This document shows positions 36,482 to 44,353 of a stretch of 64,000 nucleotides of DNA, one piece after another (within the stretch, counting starts at the first letter, position 1; each line of letters begins with the position of its first letter). The translations under genes were made by a program, and so were the position numbers. This DNA comes from Acinetobacter genomosp. 15BJ (GTDB lineage Bacteria; Pseudomonadota; Gammaproteobacteria; Pseudomonadales; Moraxellaceae). The stretch covers positions 691,680-755,679 of the forward strand of contig NZ_KE007347.1 in assembly GCF_000400715.1 (NCBI RefSeq), written 5' to 3'. The notes under the pieces were generated by a model. The model searched no databases. It saw only the letters and a list, made by a program, of their open reading frames with translations, and was not told the DNA's origin.

Positions 36482-36964
36482 ATGAAATGGGACGAAATTG
36501 GCGACCAGCCATGTTCAGTGGCGAGGACGCTTTCAGTATTGGGTGATCGTTGGACAATGCTCATCTTACGTAACGCATTTATGGGCATACGCCGTTTTGA
36601 TGATTTTCAGCGTAGTTTAGGGCTTACACGTCATGTACTTTCAGAGCGTTTAAAGCGTTTGGTTGAGCATGGGATTTTGACTAAAGTGCCGTACGTTGAT
36701 CGTCAAGAGCGTTTTGAATATCAATTGACAGACAAAGGCTTAGATCTTTATCCAATTATTCTCTCGATGGTGCAATGGGCTGATAAATGGATGGATATGG
36801 GGTTAGGTAAACCTGTTGAATTCACCCATAAAAGTTGCGGTCGGAAAATTAACCCCAAAGTGGTGTGTTCTGAATGTGATGAACCGATTCAGGCCAAAGA
36901 TGTTCGTGTCGCGGCTGGGCCTGGTTATTTCGCTTTTATAGAGCAAAAAAAGCAAAGTGCCTGA
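36482..36964 (+). CDS. HxlR-family transcriptional regulator with C-terminal Cys motif
   Basis: 160 residues. DQPCSVARTLSVLGDRWTMLILRNAF begins the HxlR winged helix; the Cys in PCSVA is the conserved redox-type cysteine of the family. Beyond the usual 110-residue domain there is a tail with KSCG and CSECDEP, which may form a small zinc or redox site. AGGTGA sits six bases before ATG 36482. Convergent and almost abutting (one base) with the MocR gene. Its target is unknown; the nearest candidates are itself and neighbours. Confidence 0.88.
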   Translation: MKWDEIGDQPCSVARTLSVLGDRWTMLILRNAFMGIRRFDDFQRSLGLTRHVLSERLKRLVEHGILTKVPYVDRQERFEYQLTDKGLDLYPIILSMVQWADKWMDMGLGKPVEFTHKSCGRKINPKVVCSECDEPIQAKDVRVAAGPGYFAFIEQKKQSA

Positions 36965-36965
36965 T

Positions 36966-38363
36966 TTATAAATTTTGTCGTTCTGTCTCTTGTTGAATGG
37001 CATGGGATAGAACCTCAAAAACTTTGGGTTGTAGTGATTGTGCAACATTAAAACGAATAAAGTTCTTGAAATTCTGGCTTTGGCTAAATGCATTTCCTGG
37101 AGCCAAAATCACGCCATAGTCTAAGCAATTCTGCGCAATACTTGCTGTATCGAAGTGGTGTGGTAATTCACACCATACAAATATCCCCGCAGTGGGTTTA
37201 ACCCAGATTTTGATTTCCAGTTTCTCAAGTTGTTTGATTGTTGCATCCATCGCTTTGGATAAACTTACCTTTAATTCGTCTAGGTATTTACGATAATTTC
37301 CATCAGTTAATGCAGCATACAAAATTTCTGAAGATAAATTACTCCCTCCAAAGCAAGTCGCGATTTTGATATCAGTTAGATCCTCAATCCATTCCGTTTT
37401 GGTTGCAATATATCCTGTCCGGACTGAGCCAGATAAAGTTTTAGAAAAACTGCCGATGTGAATGACACGAGATAAGCCATCCAAAGCGGCGAGACGAGGG
37501 GCACTATGCAGTTCTAAATCTGCAAAAATATCATCTTCAATCACGATTAAATTGGATTGCTCAACCAGTTTTAACACCTGATAAGCCGTTGATGCTGTTA
37601 GCACAGCACCAGTCGGGTTATGGATGCCTGAGTTGGTAATGTATAAACGTGGGTTGTATTTTTGGATCGCCTGCGAAAATGCTTCAAGATCAGGCCCAGT
37701 CGGCGTATAAGGGACGCCAATGATCTGAATCTGGTGAACTTTGAGTAGGGCATGAAAGTTGAAATAACAGGGATCATCAACTAGAACCACATCATTCGGT
37801 TTGAGAAAATAACGACAAATTAAATCGATCGCTTGCGTGCCGGAATCAGTCAATAAAATCTGATTCGGGCGCGCTTCGATGCCTTTGCTCAAGATTCTTC
37901 GTGAGAGTAATTCACGTAAAGGTGCTAGGCCTAAAGGTGTTGAGTAATCAGTCAAAATGTTGGAAGGGGCTTTAGATACTTTACGAATGGCTTTGCGGAT
38001 ATTTTCATGGGGCATCCAGTCATCGGGTAACCAACCGCAGCCAGGCTTTAAAACCCCTTGTTTTGCTTCCAAGGCTTGTCTTGAAATCCATAAAGGATCG
38101 ATGCTTCGATCAATCGTTGGATAGATTTCAGAGATAGACAAAGGCGCAAGTGGTCCTGCAACAAAAAAGCCCGAACCTGTTTTAGCTTCAATAATCCCTT
38201 GAGAGGCAAGACGTTCATAAGCTTCAACAATGGTTGAAATTGATAGATGAAGTACGGCAGCTAAAGCACGAACTGAAGGCAAACGAGAGCCAGGAAGCAA
38301 TGAACGGGTTTTGATTTGCTCATGAATGTGCTGTATCACGAAATCAATTTTTGTACTTTTCAT
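36966..38363 (-). CDS. MocR-type GntR/aminotransferase regulator
   Basis: 465 residues. N-terminal GntR winged helix (HEQIKTRSLLPGSRLPSVRALAAVL) joined to a full-length fold-type I aminotransferase domain with the PLP lysine in HIGSFSKTLSGSVRTGY and the DSGTQAID and VLVDDPCYF blocks. MocR proteins sense PLP or an amino compound and regulate a neighbouring gene. Here the divergent neighbour is an EamA transporter, with two inverted repeats between them. Start is the ATG complementary to 38361-38363. Confidence 0.92.
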   Translation of the reverse strand: MKSTKIDFVIQHIHEQIKTRSLLPGSRLPSVRALAAVLHLSISTIVEAYERLASQGIIEAKTGSGFFVAGPLAPLSISEIYPTIDRSIDPLWISRQALEAKQGVLKPGCGWLPDDWMPHENIRKAIRKVSKAPSNILTDYSTPLGLAPLRELLSRRILSKGIEARPNQILLTDSGTQAIDLICRYFLKPNDVVLVDDPCYFNFHALLKVHQIQIIGVPYTPTGPDLEAFSQAIQKYNPRLYITNSGIHNPTGAVLTASTAYQVLKLVEQSNLIVIEDDIFADLELHSAPRLAALDGLSRVIHIGSFSKTLSGSVRTGYIATKTEWIEDLTDIKIATCFGGSNLSSEILYAALTDGNYRKYLDELKVSLSKAMDATIKQLEKLEIKIWVKPTAGIFVWCELPHHFDTASIAQNCLDYGVILAPGNAFSQSQNFKNFIRFNVAQSLQPKVFEVLSHAIQQETERQNL

Positions 38364-38378
38364 CTCGATCTATCTTTA

Positions 38379-38456
38379 AACTGTATGGGTTAATAAGCCA
38401 ATACAGTTATTTGGAATTGTACTGTACTGTGTATGGTGCTTAAACCATATCACAGT
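38379..38456. promoter_or_regulatory. Two inverted repeats in the MocR/EamA divergent promoter
   Basis: AACTGTAT (38379-38386) is matched by ATACAGTT (38401-38408), and ACTGTGTATGGT (38426-38437) by ACCATATCACAGT (38444-38456) with one mismatch. Both share an ACTGT-type core, and an ACTGTACTGT direct repeat (38421-38430) overlaps the second. This fits multiple MocR sites controlling both genes. Confidence 0.55.
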
Positions 38457-38488
38457 TTAAATTCTTCATATAGATTTGGAGAATTTAA

Positions 38489-39352
38489 ATGAAAACTTTC
38501 AGTAGTGGTTGGATGAATGGTTTGATCGGTGTGATTATTTTTGCCGGTTCACTACCAGCCACACGCGTTGCGGTTATGGATTTCAGCCCTACCTTTTTAA
38601 CTGCTGCTCGTGCCGCAATAGCGGGCCTTCTTGGTTTGGCTTTGATCTTATTATCACGTCAGCAATTACCAACCCGAAAAGATTGGTTACCATTATTTTA
38701 TGTTGCGATAGGGGTTGTAGTTGGCTTTCCGTTATTTACAGCATTAGCACTCCAATATGTGAGTGCTGCACACACTATTGTCTTTGTAGGTTTATTGCCT
38801 TTGGCGACTGCTATTTTTGGTGTGCTACGAGGTGGAGAAAGACCGAATTTCGTATTTTGGTTATTTGCAGTTTTAGGTGCTTCACTGGTTTTTGGTTATA
38901 TGCTGATTCAAACAGGAAGTTGGGTTTTCAATTACGGTGATATTTTCATGCTATTGGCAATCATATTCTGTGGTTTTGGCTATGCTGAAGGTGGGAAGCT
39001 CTCTAAACATTTAGGCGGCTGGCAAGTGATTTGCTGGGCTCTGATTATCACGTTGCCGATTATGCTATTCATTTCATATCTATATATGCCTGCGAGCTTT
39101 GCTCAAATTTCAACATCGGCAAAAATTGGTCTGGCCTATGTGTCTTTATTTAGTATGCTGATTGGTTTTTTCTTTTGGTATAAGGGCTTGGCACAAGGCG
39201 GGATTGCAACAGTTGGACAACTTCAGCTACTGCAACCGATCTTTGGTTTGGTCATTGCGGCAGTCTTGTTACATGAACAAGTAAGTCCAGCCATGTTTGG
39301 CGTCACGATTGCAGTAATTGCCTGTGTTGCTTGTGCCAAGAAATTTGCGTAA
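38489..39352 (+). CDS. EamA/DMT-family transporter
   Basis: 287 residues, ten hydrophobic helices in two EamA repeats, inner membrane. FAGSLPATRVAVMDFSPTFLTAARA is the first repeat's start and QPIFGLVIAAVLLHEQVSP the typical end of the second. The family exports amino acids and related metabolites. GGAG precedes the start. Divergently paired with a MocR regulator, which suggests export of an amino compound or a vitamin B6 related molecule; this is inference. Confidence 0.88.
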   Translation: MKTFSSGWMNGLIGVIIFAGSLPATRVAVMDFSPTFLTAARAAIAGLLGLALILLSRQQLPTRKDWLPLFYVAIGVVVGFPLFTALALQYVSAAHTIVFVGLLPLATAIFGVLRGGERPNFVFWLFAVLGASLVFGYMLIQTGSWVFNYGDIFMLLAIIFCGFGYAEGGKLSKHLGGWQVICWALIITLPIMLFISYLYMPASFAQISTSAKIGLAYVSLFSMLIGFFFWYKGLAQGGIATVGQLQLLQPIFGLVIAAVLLHEQVSPAMFGVTIAVIACVACAKKFA

Positions 39353-39360
39353 ATAAGAAA

Positions 39361-39672
39361 TTATAAACAATTAGCAGGTTTAGGTACGCCAGCCAAGCGA
39401 CTTAAATGTCGAGCGACTAAACCTGTATTAAATTTTTGTTGCAAGGCTGCATTATCAATTTCAGGACTAATGGTTTTCATTAAAAACTTAATCAGCGGAC
39501 GTGTTGCAGGTGAATGTCCAAATTGCTGATAAAACTGGCGTACCGCATAAAGAATCTCAAAGTGCCAGTCGGTTAACTGCAAATCTAAAGACTTCGCTAA
39601 TTCTTGTGCAACGTCTTGATTCCAAATAGTGTAATCAACTAAATGGCCGTCTTGGTCTAACTCTAACTGCAT
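39361..39672 (-). CDS. tusE: TusE/DsrC-family sulfur relay protein
   Basis: 103 residues from the ATG complementary to 39670-39672, starting MQLELDQDGHLVDYT as TusE/DsrC proteins do. WHFEILYAVRQFYQQFGHSPATRPLIKFL is the core and the C-terminal VPKPANCL holds the conserved penultimate Cys that takes sulfur from TusBCD. It passes sulfur to MnmA for 2-thiolation of wobble uridine in tRNA. Last gene of tusDCBE; the open frame extends upstream to 39729 but overlaps tusB. Confidence 0.92.
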   Translation of the reverse strand: MQLELDQDGHLVDYTIWNQDVAQELAKSLDLQLTDWHFEILYAVRQFYQQFGHSPATRPLIKFLMKTISPEIDNAALQQKFNTGLVARHLSRLAGVPKPANCL

Positions 39673-39710
39673 AAAATAGCCTAACAAATTTAAAATGAAT
39701 TGAAGATGTC

Positions 39711-39986
39711 TTACTTCAAAGAAACGCAACGTTTGAATTTTAGGGTTAAATCTGCAAATTGTGCATAATCGATCATTTGAATCCGAGATTTAATTTCATC
39801 ATCAAGTAAGTTGTGCTCATTACTTAAACAATAAATGTTGTAATAAGTTGCTGTAATCGCGCTAGGTATTTGAATTGCTGCATTACCCATAATCACAATA
39901 TAGTCATCAGATTGTGCCATTTTAATTAAATCCGACCAAATTTGATCAGCATTAGATTGCACGAGGAACAGTGTTGTCGCTTGCAT
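39711..39986 (-). CDS. tusB: TusB/DsrH-family sulfur relay protein
   Basis: 91 residues. Short DsrH-type protein (TTLFLVQSNADQIWSDLIKM; YIVIMGNAAIQIP), subunit of the TusBCD hexamer that carries persulfide from TusA to TusE. Sequence is weakly conserved but size and position between tusC and tusE settle it. The upstream tusC stop lies nine bases before its start. Confidence 0.85.
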   Translation of the reverse strand: MQATTLFLVQSNADQIWSDLIKMAQSDDYIVIMGNAAIQIPSAITATYYNIYCLSNEHNLLDDEIKSRIQMIDYAQFADLTLKFKRCVSLK

Positions 39987-39995
39987 GGAGTGGCC

Positions 39996-40346
39996 TTACC
40001 AGTACATTATGTGATCAAATGATTGAATAAATTCAGGACAGAGATCAACAAATTCAATTTCCTGTTCTGTATTTTTAACAGCGTTAAGTTCTTGATTTAT
40101 TGATTCAATTAAAATTGGGGTTAAATCATAGAACTCAAAACTTTCAACCAAGTTGGATGCAATTTTAAACTCGTGTAAAAGTTGATCAAATTCTAATTTA
40201 TTATCCAATAAGTTAATTGCTGCACATTTTAATAATACTTTGACAGAAATACCAAAGGTTGCTAAAACCATAGTAGCGGACAAGCTTTCATTGATTTGCA
40301 AACTTGTTAAGTTAGGTTGAGTTAGAATGACGAGTACAGATTTCAC
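39996..40346 (-). CDS. tusC: TusC/DsrF-family sulfur relay protein
   Basis: 116 residues. KSVLVILTQPNLTSLQINESLSATMVLATFG resembles the DsrF/TusC start, with the rest divergent. The start is GTG with AAAAGGT upstream. It forms the TusBCD complex with its neighbours. The low conservation fits TusC proteins of this group. Confidence 0.85.
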   Translation of the reverse strand: MKSVLVILTQPNLTSLQINESLSATMVLATFGISVKVLLKCAAINLLDNKLEFDQLLHEFKIASNLVESFEFYDLTPILIESINQELNAVKNTEQEIEFVDLCPEFIQSFDHIMYW

Positions 40347-40389
40347 ACAATTTACCTTTTCAAAGCAACACTCTAGTAAAGAACTTTAA

Positions 40390-40758
40390 TTAAAATTGAA
40401 TTAAACGAGAACAGCTTTGTACTGCGTCAGCAAGTTCTCCGAGACCCACAAGTTCAAAGCCATTGGCTAAGTTGTGATGTTGAAGGGAATGACGTTTTGC
40501 ATTGTCCGCATCAGTGATACCCCGAGCAAGGGCAGCACTGACACAGACAGGGAGTCGGATGCCAAGCTTTTGCCATTCTTGTTTTAAGTTGCGTTGATCA
40601 TCGGGAAACCACTGGAAGTCATTCGCAACCTGAACACCATCTTGGTAAAAGAAGACACGAACTTCTTCATCCTTATTTTGAAGCGCTTGAGCTAGACCAA
40701 AAGCATGCCAAGCCATAATCGACGTAGGAGAAGAAGTAATTAGCAATAGTGTGCTCAT
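40390..40758 (-). CDS. tusD: TusD/DsrE-family sulfurtransferase
   Basis: 122 residues. DsrE fold with RVFFYQDGVQVAN and the active cysteine in RLPVCVSAALARGITDADNA, the Cys that receives persulfide from TusA (Cys78 in Escherichia coli). First gene of tusDCBE on the minus strand; no tusA is nearby. Divergent to the GalE-like gene, only 67 bases apart. Confidence 0.92.
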   Translation of the reverse strand: MSTLLLITSSPTSIMAWHAFGLAQALQNKDEEVRVFFYQDGVQVANDFQWFPDDQRNLKQEWQKLGIRLPVCVSAALARGITDADNAKRHSLQHHNLANGFELVGLGELADAVQSCSRLIQF

Positions 40759-40825
40759 GGAATATTCACTATGGTCATAATTGGCGAAAAAATGATGGAC
40801 AGATATAAAGGAAGGTAAGTATACA

Positions 40826-41833
40826 ATGATTTTGCTGACAGGTGGTTTAGGCTTTATTGGTTCACATATTGCTTTGAGCCTTTTGGCTCACGGGCAAGAA
40901 ATCGTCATTGTGGATAATTTAGCCAATTCGACCTTACAAACTTTAGAACGTTTAGAATATATCTCAGGAATGTATATTCCATTTGCGAAACTTGATGTTC
41001 GAAATACACCAGCACTCAATAAAGTTTTTGAACAATATTCCATCGACACTGTGATTCATACAGCCAGTTTTAAATCATTAGAAGAATCTGCTTTAAAACC
41101 TCTTGAATATTATAATGACAATGTTAGCAGCATTATGAGCCTGTTAAGAGCAATGCAACGCATGGGGGTAAGACAGTTAATCAATTTATCCAGTCTAGCG
41201 GTTTATGGCCAATCAAGTGCTGAACTTAAGGAAGAAACTGAATTTAATTATAAATACTCGAATCCTTATGTTCGATCTCAGCAAATGGTTGAAGATATTA
41301 TTGCAGATACTTATCGTGTCGATCCAGAGTGGCGGATTGTAAATCTGCGGTTGTCCAATATTGTTGGTGCATTTGAGCATGGTGTATTAGGTGAATTTAT
41401 TACTCAACTGCCTAAGAATATCGTGCCATTAGCTTTACAAGTTGCTGCTATGCAGCGTGAATGTATTGAATTGCAGAATCAGGCCCCGACTGCCGATGGA
41501 ACTGTTGAGAGAAGCTTTTTACATGTATTAGATGTATGCGATGCCATTTTAATGACCCTAAATTGGTTAAGCTCTCGGAATAACTGCATGGAGTCATTCA
41601 ATATTGCACATTCACAACTGACCTCAATTCAAAATTTATTAAATGAAATTGAAAAAGTGACTCAGGCGAAAGTTCATGTTCAGCCTGCAGTATTTCAGCA
41701 TGAGGAGATTGCGCAATTAGGTGCAGTAATTGACAAGGCAGAGAAGATTCTTAACTGGTCACCAAAACGACCTTTGGCACAGATGATTGAAGATGAATGG
41801 CGCTTTTATCTGAATACCTTAAAAGGTAATTAA
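40826..41833 (+). CDS. GalE-like SDR protein lacking the catalytic lysine
   Basis: 335 residues, close to the 338 of UDP-glucose 4-epimerase. The NAD-binding TGGLGFIGSHIALSLL and VDNLANS are intact, as is the SSLAVYG strand. But the catalytic Tyr-X3-Lys reads NPYVRSQQ: Tyr at about 148 is kept while the Lys (153 in Escherichia coli GalE) is Gln. The downstream sugar-binding block FNPVGA has become LSNIVGA and the DGTGVRDYIHV block DGTVERSFLHV. So it is a GalE paralogue that may bind nucleotide sugar without normal epimerase activity, or act on something else. Divergent from tusD; fumC follows 115 bases later. Confidence 0.85.
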   Translation: MILLTGGLGFIGSHIALSLLAHGQEIVIVDNLANSTLQTLERLEYISGMYIPFAKLDVRNTPALNKVFEQYSIDTVIHTASFKSLEESALKPLEYYNDNVSSIMSLLRAMQRMGVRQLINLSSLAVYGQSSAELKEETEFNYKYSNPYVRSQQMVEDIIADTYRVDPEWRIVNLRLSNIVGAFEHGVLGEFITQLPKNIVPLALQVAAMQRECIELQNQAPTADGTVERSFLHVLDVCDAILMTLNWLSSRNNCMESFNIAHSQLTSIQNLLNEIEKVTQAKVHVQPAVFQHEEIAQLGAVIDKAEKILNWSPKRPLAQMIEDEWRFYLNTLKGN

Positions 41834-41948
41834 GATAATGATTCTTATTTACAATTATATCTGCTTTGATTAGGATAACGGCAACTAGCCAAAGCATCAC
41901 TTTGCTTCAGCCCGTGAGAACTTTAACCAAATAGAGTAGAGGTTGTTT

Positions 41949-43343
41949 ATGCAAATGCGAATTGAACACGACACAATGGGTGACATTGAGGTCCCGAATG
42001 AAGCCTTATGGGGTGCGCAAACGCAACGAAGTTTACAAAACTTTAAGATTGGTCAAGAACGCTTGCCACGTACCATGATTCGTGCGATGGGGCTTGTGAA
42101 GAAAGCTGCTGCCATTACCAATGCTGAATTAAAACAACTGCCTGAAGATTTAAGCCAATATATCGTTGGTGCTGCTGAAGAAGTAATTACTGGACAATGG
42201 GATTCACAATTTCCATTGGTGGTTTGGCAAACCGGTTCAGGTACGCAAAGCAATATGAATTGTAATGAAGTCATTGCCAACATTGCCAATCAGAAATTAG
42301 GGCAAGTATTGGGTGCACAAAAACCAGTTCATCCGAATGATCATGTCAATCGTGCACAATCAACCAATGACTCGTTCCCAACCGCAATTCATGTGGCTGC
42401 AAGCATTCAAATTAATGAATTACTTATTCCAGCCGTTGCGAAGCTAAAAGAGACTTTACAGCGTAAGTCAGAAGAATTTGACGATATCGTCAAAATTGGT
42501 CGTACCCATTTACAAGATGCGACCCCTTTGACATTGGGGCAAGAGTTTAGTGGTTATGTTTCGCAATTAGAGCATGGCTTAAAGCGTTTACAGCAAGCAC
42601 TGTCTGGTTTATATGAATTGCCTTTAGGTGGGACAGCAGTTGGTACTGGATTAAATGCACATCCAGATTATGCGGTTAAAGCGGCTGAGCAATTAGCTGA
42701 ATTAACAGGCCTGCCATTCGTGACCGCACCGAATAAGTTCGAAGCATTGGCTGGGCGTGATGCTGCTGTGTTTGCATCTGGTGCATTAAAAACACTTGCC
42801 GCAAGTCTGAATAAAATTGCCAATGACATTCGTTGGTTGGCAAGCGGTCCACGCTGTGGATTTGGTGAAATTCGTATTCCAGAAAATGAACCTGGTTCAA
42901 GCATCATGCCGGGTAAAGTTAATCCGACACAAAGTGAAGCGATGACCATGGTTGTTGCTCAAGTTTTAGGGAATGACACCACAATTAATGTAGCGGGTGC
43001 TTCTGGTAACTTTGAGCTCAATGTATTTATGCCCGTGATTGCTTATAACTTATTGCAATCGATTCAGTTGTTGGGCGATGCATGTAATAGCTTTAACGAT
43101 CACTGTGCAGTTGGTATTGAACCAAATCGTGACAAGATTGATCACTTCTTACATAACTCATTGATGTTGGTCACTGCGTTGAATCCTGTGATTGGCTATG
43201 AAAACTCTGCCAAAGTCGCGAAAACGGCTTATAAAGAAAATAAAACCTTAAAACAGGTCGCGGTTGAACTTGGTTTAGTGACTGCTGAGCAATTTGATGA
43301 AGTAGTTAAGCCTGAAAATATGGTTTCTCCAAATAGTAAGTAA
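41949..43343 (+). CDS. fumC: Class II fumarate hydratase
   Basis: 464 residues. Reversible hydration of fumarate to malate in the TCA cycle. The signature [12 protein letters not shown], the ALAGRDA-type region and the [14 protein letters not shown] block are intact, as expected for the iron-independent FumC. AGAGG is seven bases before ATG 41949; a TTG at 41943 is less likely. Closely followed by a terminator hairpin. Confidence 0.96.
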   Translation: MQMRIEHDTMGDIEVPNEALWGAQTQRSLQNFKIGQERLPRTMIRAMGLVKKAAAITNAELKQLPEDLSQYIVGAAEEVITGQWDSQFPLVVWQTGSGTQSNMNCNEVIANIANQKLGQVLGAQKPVHPNDHVNRAQSTNDSFPTAIHVAASIQINELLIPAVAKLKETLQRKSEEFDDIVKIGRTHLQDATPLTLGQEFSGYVSQLEHGLKRLQQALSGLYELPLGGTAVGTGLNAHPDYAVKAAEQLAELTGLPFVTAPNKFEALAGRDAAVFASGALKTLAASLNKIANDIRWLASGPRCGFGEIRIPENEPGSSIMPGKVNPTQSEAMTMVVAQVLGNDTTINVAGASGNFELNVFMPVIAYNLLQSIQLLGDACNSFNDHCAVGIEPNRDKIDHFLHNSLMLVTALNPVIGYENSAKVAKTAYKENKTLKQVAVELGLVTAEQFDEVVKPENMVSPNSK

Positions 43344-43359
43344 GCTTTATAGGTGAAAT

Positions 43360-43391
43360 AAAAAATCCTTCTGTTCATAGAGGGATTTTTT
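43360..43391 (+). terminator. Intrinsic terminator of fumC
   Basis: AAAAAATCCTTCT pairs with AGAGGGATTTTTT (one G-T wobble) around GTTCAT, 16 bases after the fumC stop. It overlaps the in-frame ATG at 43392 of the next gene, which argues that this gene starts at 43458. Confidence 0.75.
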
Positions 43392-43457
43392 ATGAGTAGT
43401 TTTTATAAAGTGAACTGCGTACAATATACTTTTGATTTACCTGATTGTTGCTTCATT

Positions 43458-43949
43458 ATGCTGAATATCTATTTAACAGATACCAAAACAAACATCCAAT
43501 TTTCTGATCTTCCAAACGAAAATCCTGTTAAGTTTCTGTTGAATTTAAAGAAAATTTTTCCTAGCACTGCAGATTTATTATTACCCGTCCTACCTGAAGA
43601 CAGTAATTTAGAAAATGTAACATGGGAAGCAACATCAAAAGACTTTGAGACTTTTAAAAAATTATTGGAAGGTTGGGGCATTATCGAACTGCGTTTAAGT
43701 GCGATCACCACCTATAAGGACAAAAACTTTGCCAACGAACTGGTAAAAAAAGCGCAAGTTAGACGTAAGCAAATTACCCAAAGTCAGCCGCAATTATCAC
43801 TCATTGCTTTGGATTATGTGCTGATGCATGAAATTCATGCGCTGATTGATGCAGAGTTGGTGATGATTGGTGAGAAATTCTATTTACCAACGTTACGAGA
43901 ACTCTGGAAAGGGCAATTCTCCGATCAGATTTTGCAATGTAAATTTTAA
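43458..43949 (+). CDS. Hypothetical protein
   Basis: 163 residues from ATG 43458; an in-frame ATG at 43392 would add 22 residues but lies on the edge of the fumC terminator. I do not recognise a family. The protein is soluble, mixed alpha/beta and slightly acidic, with a Trp/Glu region (TWEATSKDFETFKKLLEGWG), a basic helix (ANELVKKAQVRRKQI) and a C-terminus with LIDAELVMIGEKFYLPTLRELWKG. No signal peptide or membrane segment. A candidate -10 TACAAT lies near 43421, and its own terminator follows. Probably a lineage-restricted cytoplasmic protein. Confidence 0.75.
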   Translation: MLNIYLTDTKTNIQFSDLPNENPVKFLLNLKKIFPSTADLLLPVLPEDSNLENVTWEATSKDFETFKKLLEGWGIIELRLSAITTYKDKNFANELVKKAQVRRKQITQSQPQLSLIALDYVLMHEIHALIDAELVMIGEKFYLPTLRELWKGQFSDQILQCKF

Positions 43950-43956
43950 TATTTGA

Positions 43957-43981
43957 AAGCAGACGCCAGTCTGCTTTTTTA
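43957..43981 (+). terminator. Intrinsic terminator of the hypothetical gene
   Basis: AAGCAGAC and GTCTGCTT pair around GCCA, followed by a run of T. It lies eight bases after the stop codon. Confidence 0.85.
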
Positions 43982-44091
43982 TTGTCTAAGTAACTTGAAA
44001 TAGAATAATTCTTCGCCTACAAACAATTACAAGAATTTAGTGTCGGTATTTTTAGGCGGCATATATATTGCTTATAGGAATATAAATATTA

Positions 44092-44318
44092 TTGCGGGAG
44101 AGAAGTTCTTCAATGAACTCGCCGAAGGAGCAACGACCCCGGAAACTCTCAGGCAGAAGGACTGTAATAATAGAAATACAATCTGGAGAGCAGTGCTCAA
44201 CTTGTAGAAATTAACAATTTTTTTCTTCTATGATAAACACTCACCGAAGGGGAAGGCTTAATGATTAATTGGTAATCATCTGCCAAAACTCTCAGGTACC
44301 ATGACAGATGGGGCTATG
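44092..44318 (+). ncRNA. Tandem glycine riboswitch
   Basis: Two glycine aptamers in series. The first shows GGGAGAGA, GCCGAAGGAGCAA and AAACTCTCAGGCA with AAGGACTG at its end (about 44095-44165); the second shows CTGGAGAGC, CACCGAAGGGGAA and AAACTCTCAGGTA with GACAGATGGGG (about 44182-44312). These are the hallmarks of gcvT-type RNA. The second aptamer has an extended, AT-rich variable arm (about 44200-44240). A seven-base hairpin stands between it and the ribosome site. It controls the DadA-like oxidase downstream, presumably turning it on when glycine is abundant. Confidence 0.93.
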
Positions 44319-44323
44319 CATTA

Positions 44324-44347
44324 AGAAATGTTATGCATTTCTAGGAG
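44324..44347 (+). promoter_or_regulatory. Expression-platform hairpin and ribosome site of the glycine riboswitch
   Basis: AGAAATG (44324-44330) pairs with CATTTCT (44336-44342) and AGGAG follows immediately (44343-44347), six bases before the ATG. The placement suggests control at translation start. Which state of the riboswitch frees the site is inference. Confidence 0.5.
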
Positions 44348-44353
44348 TTTGCT

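Noticed and set aside
43392..43457. Longer N-terminus for the hypothetical gene after fumC
   Set aside because: Its start codon touches the fumC terminator; the apparent ribosome site is part of that hairpin.
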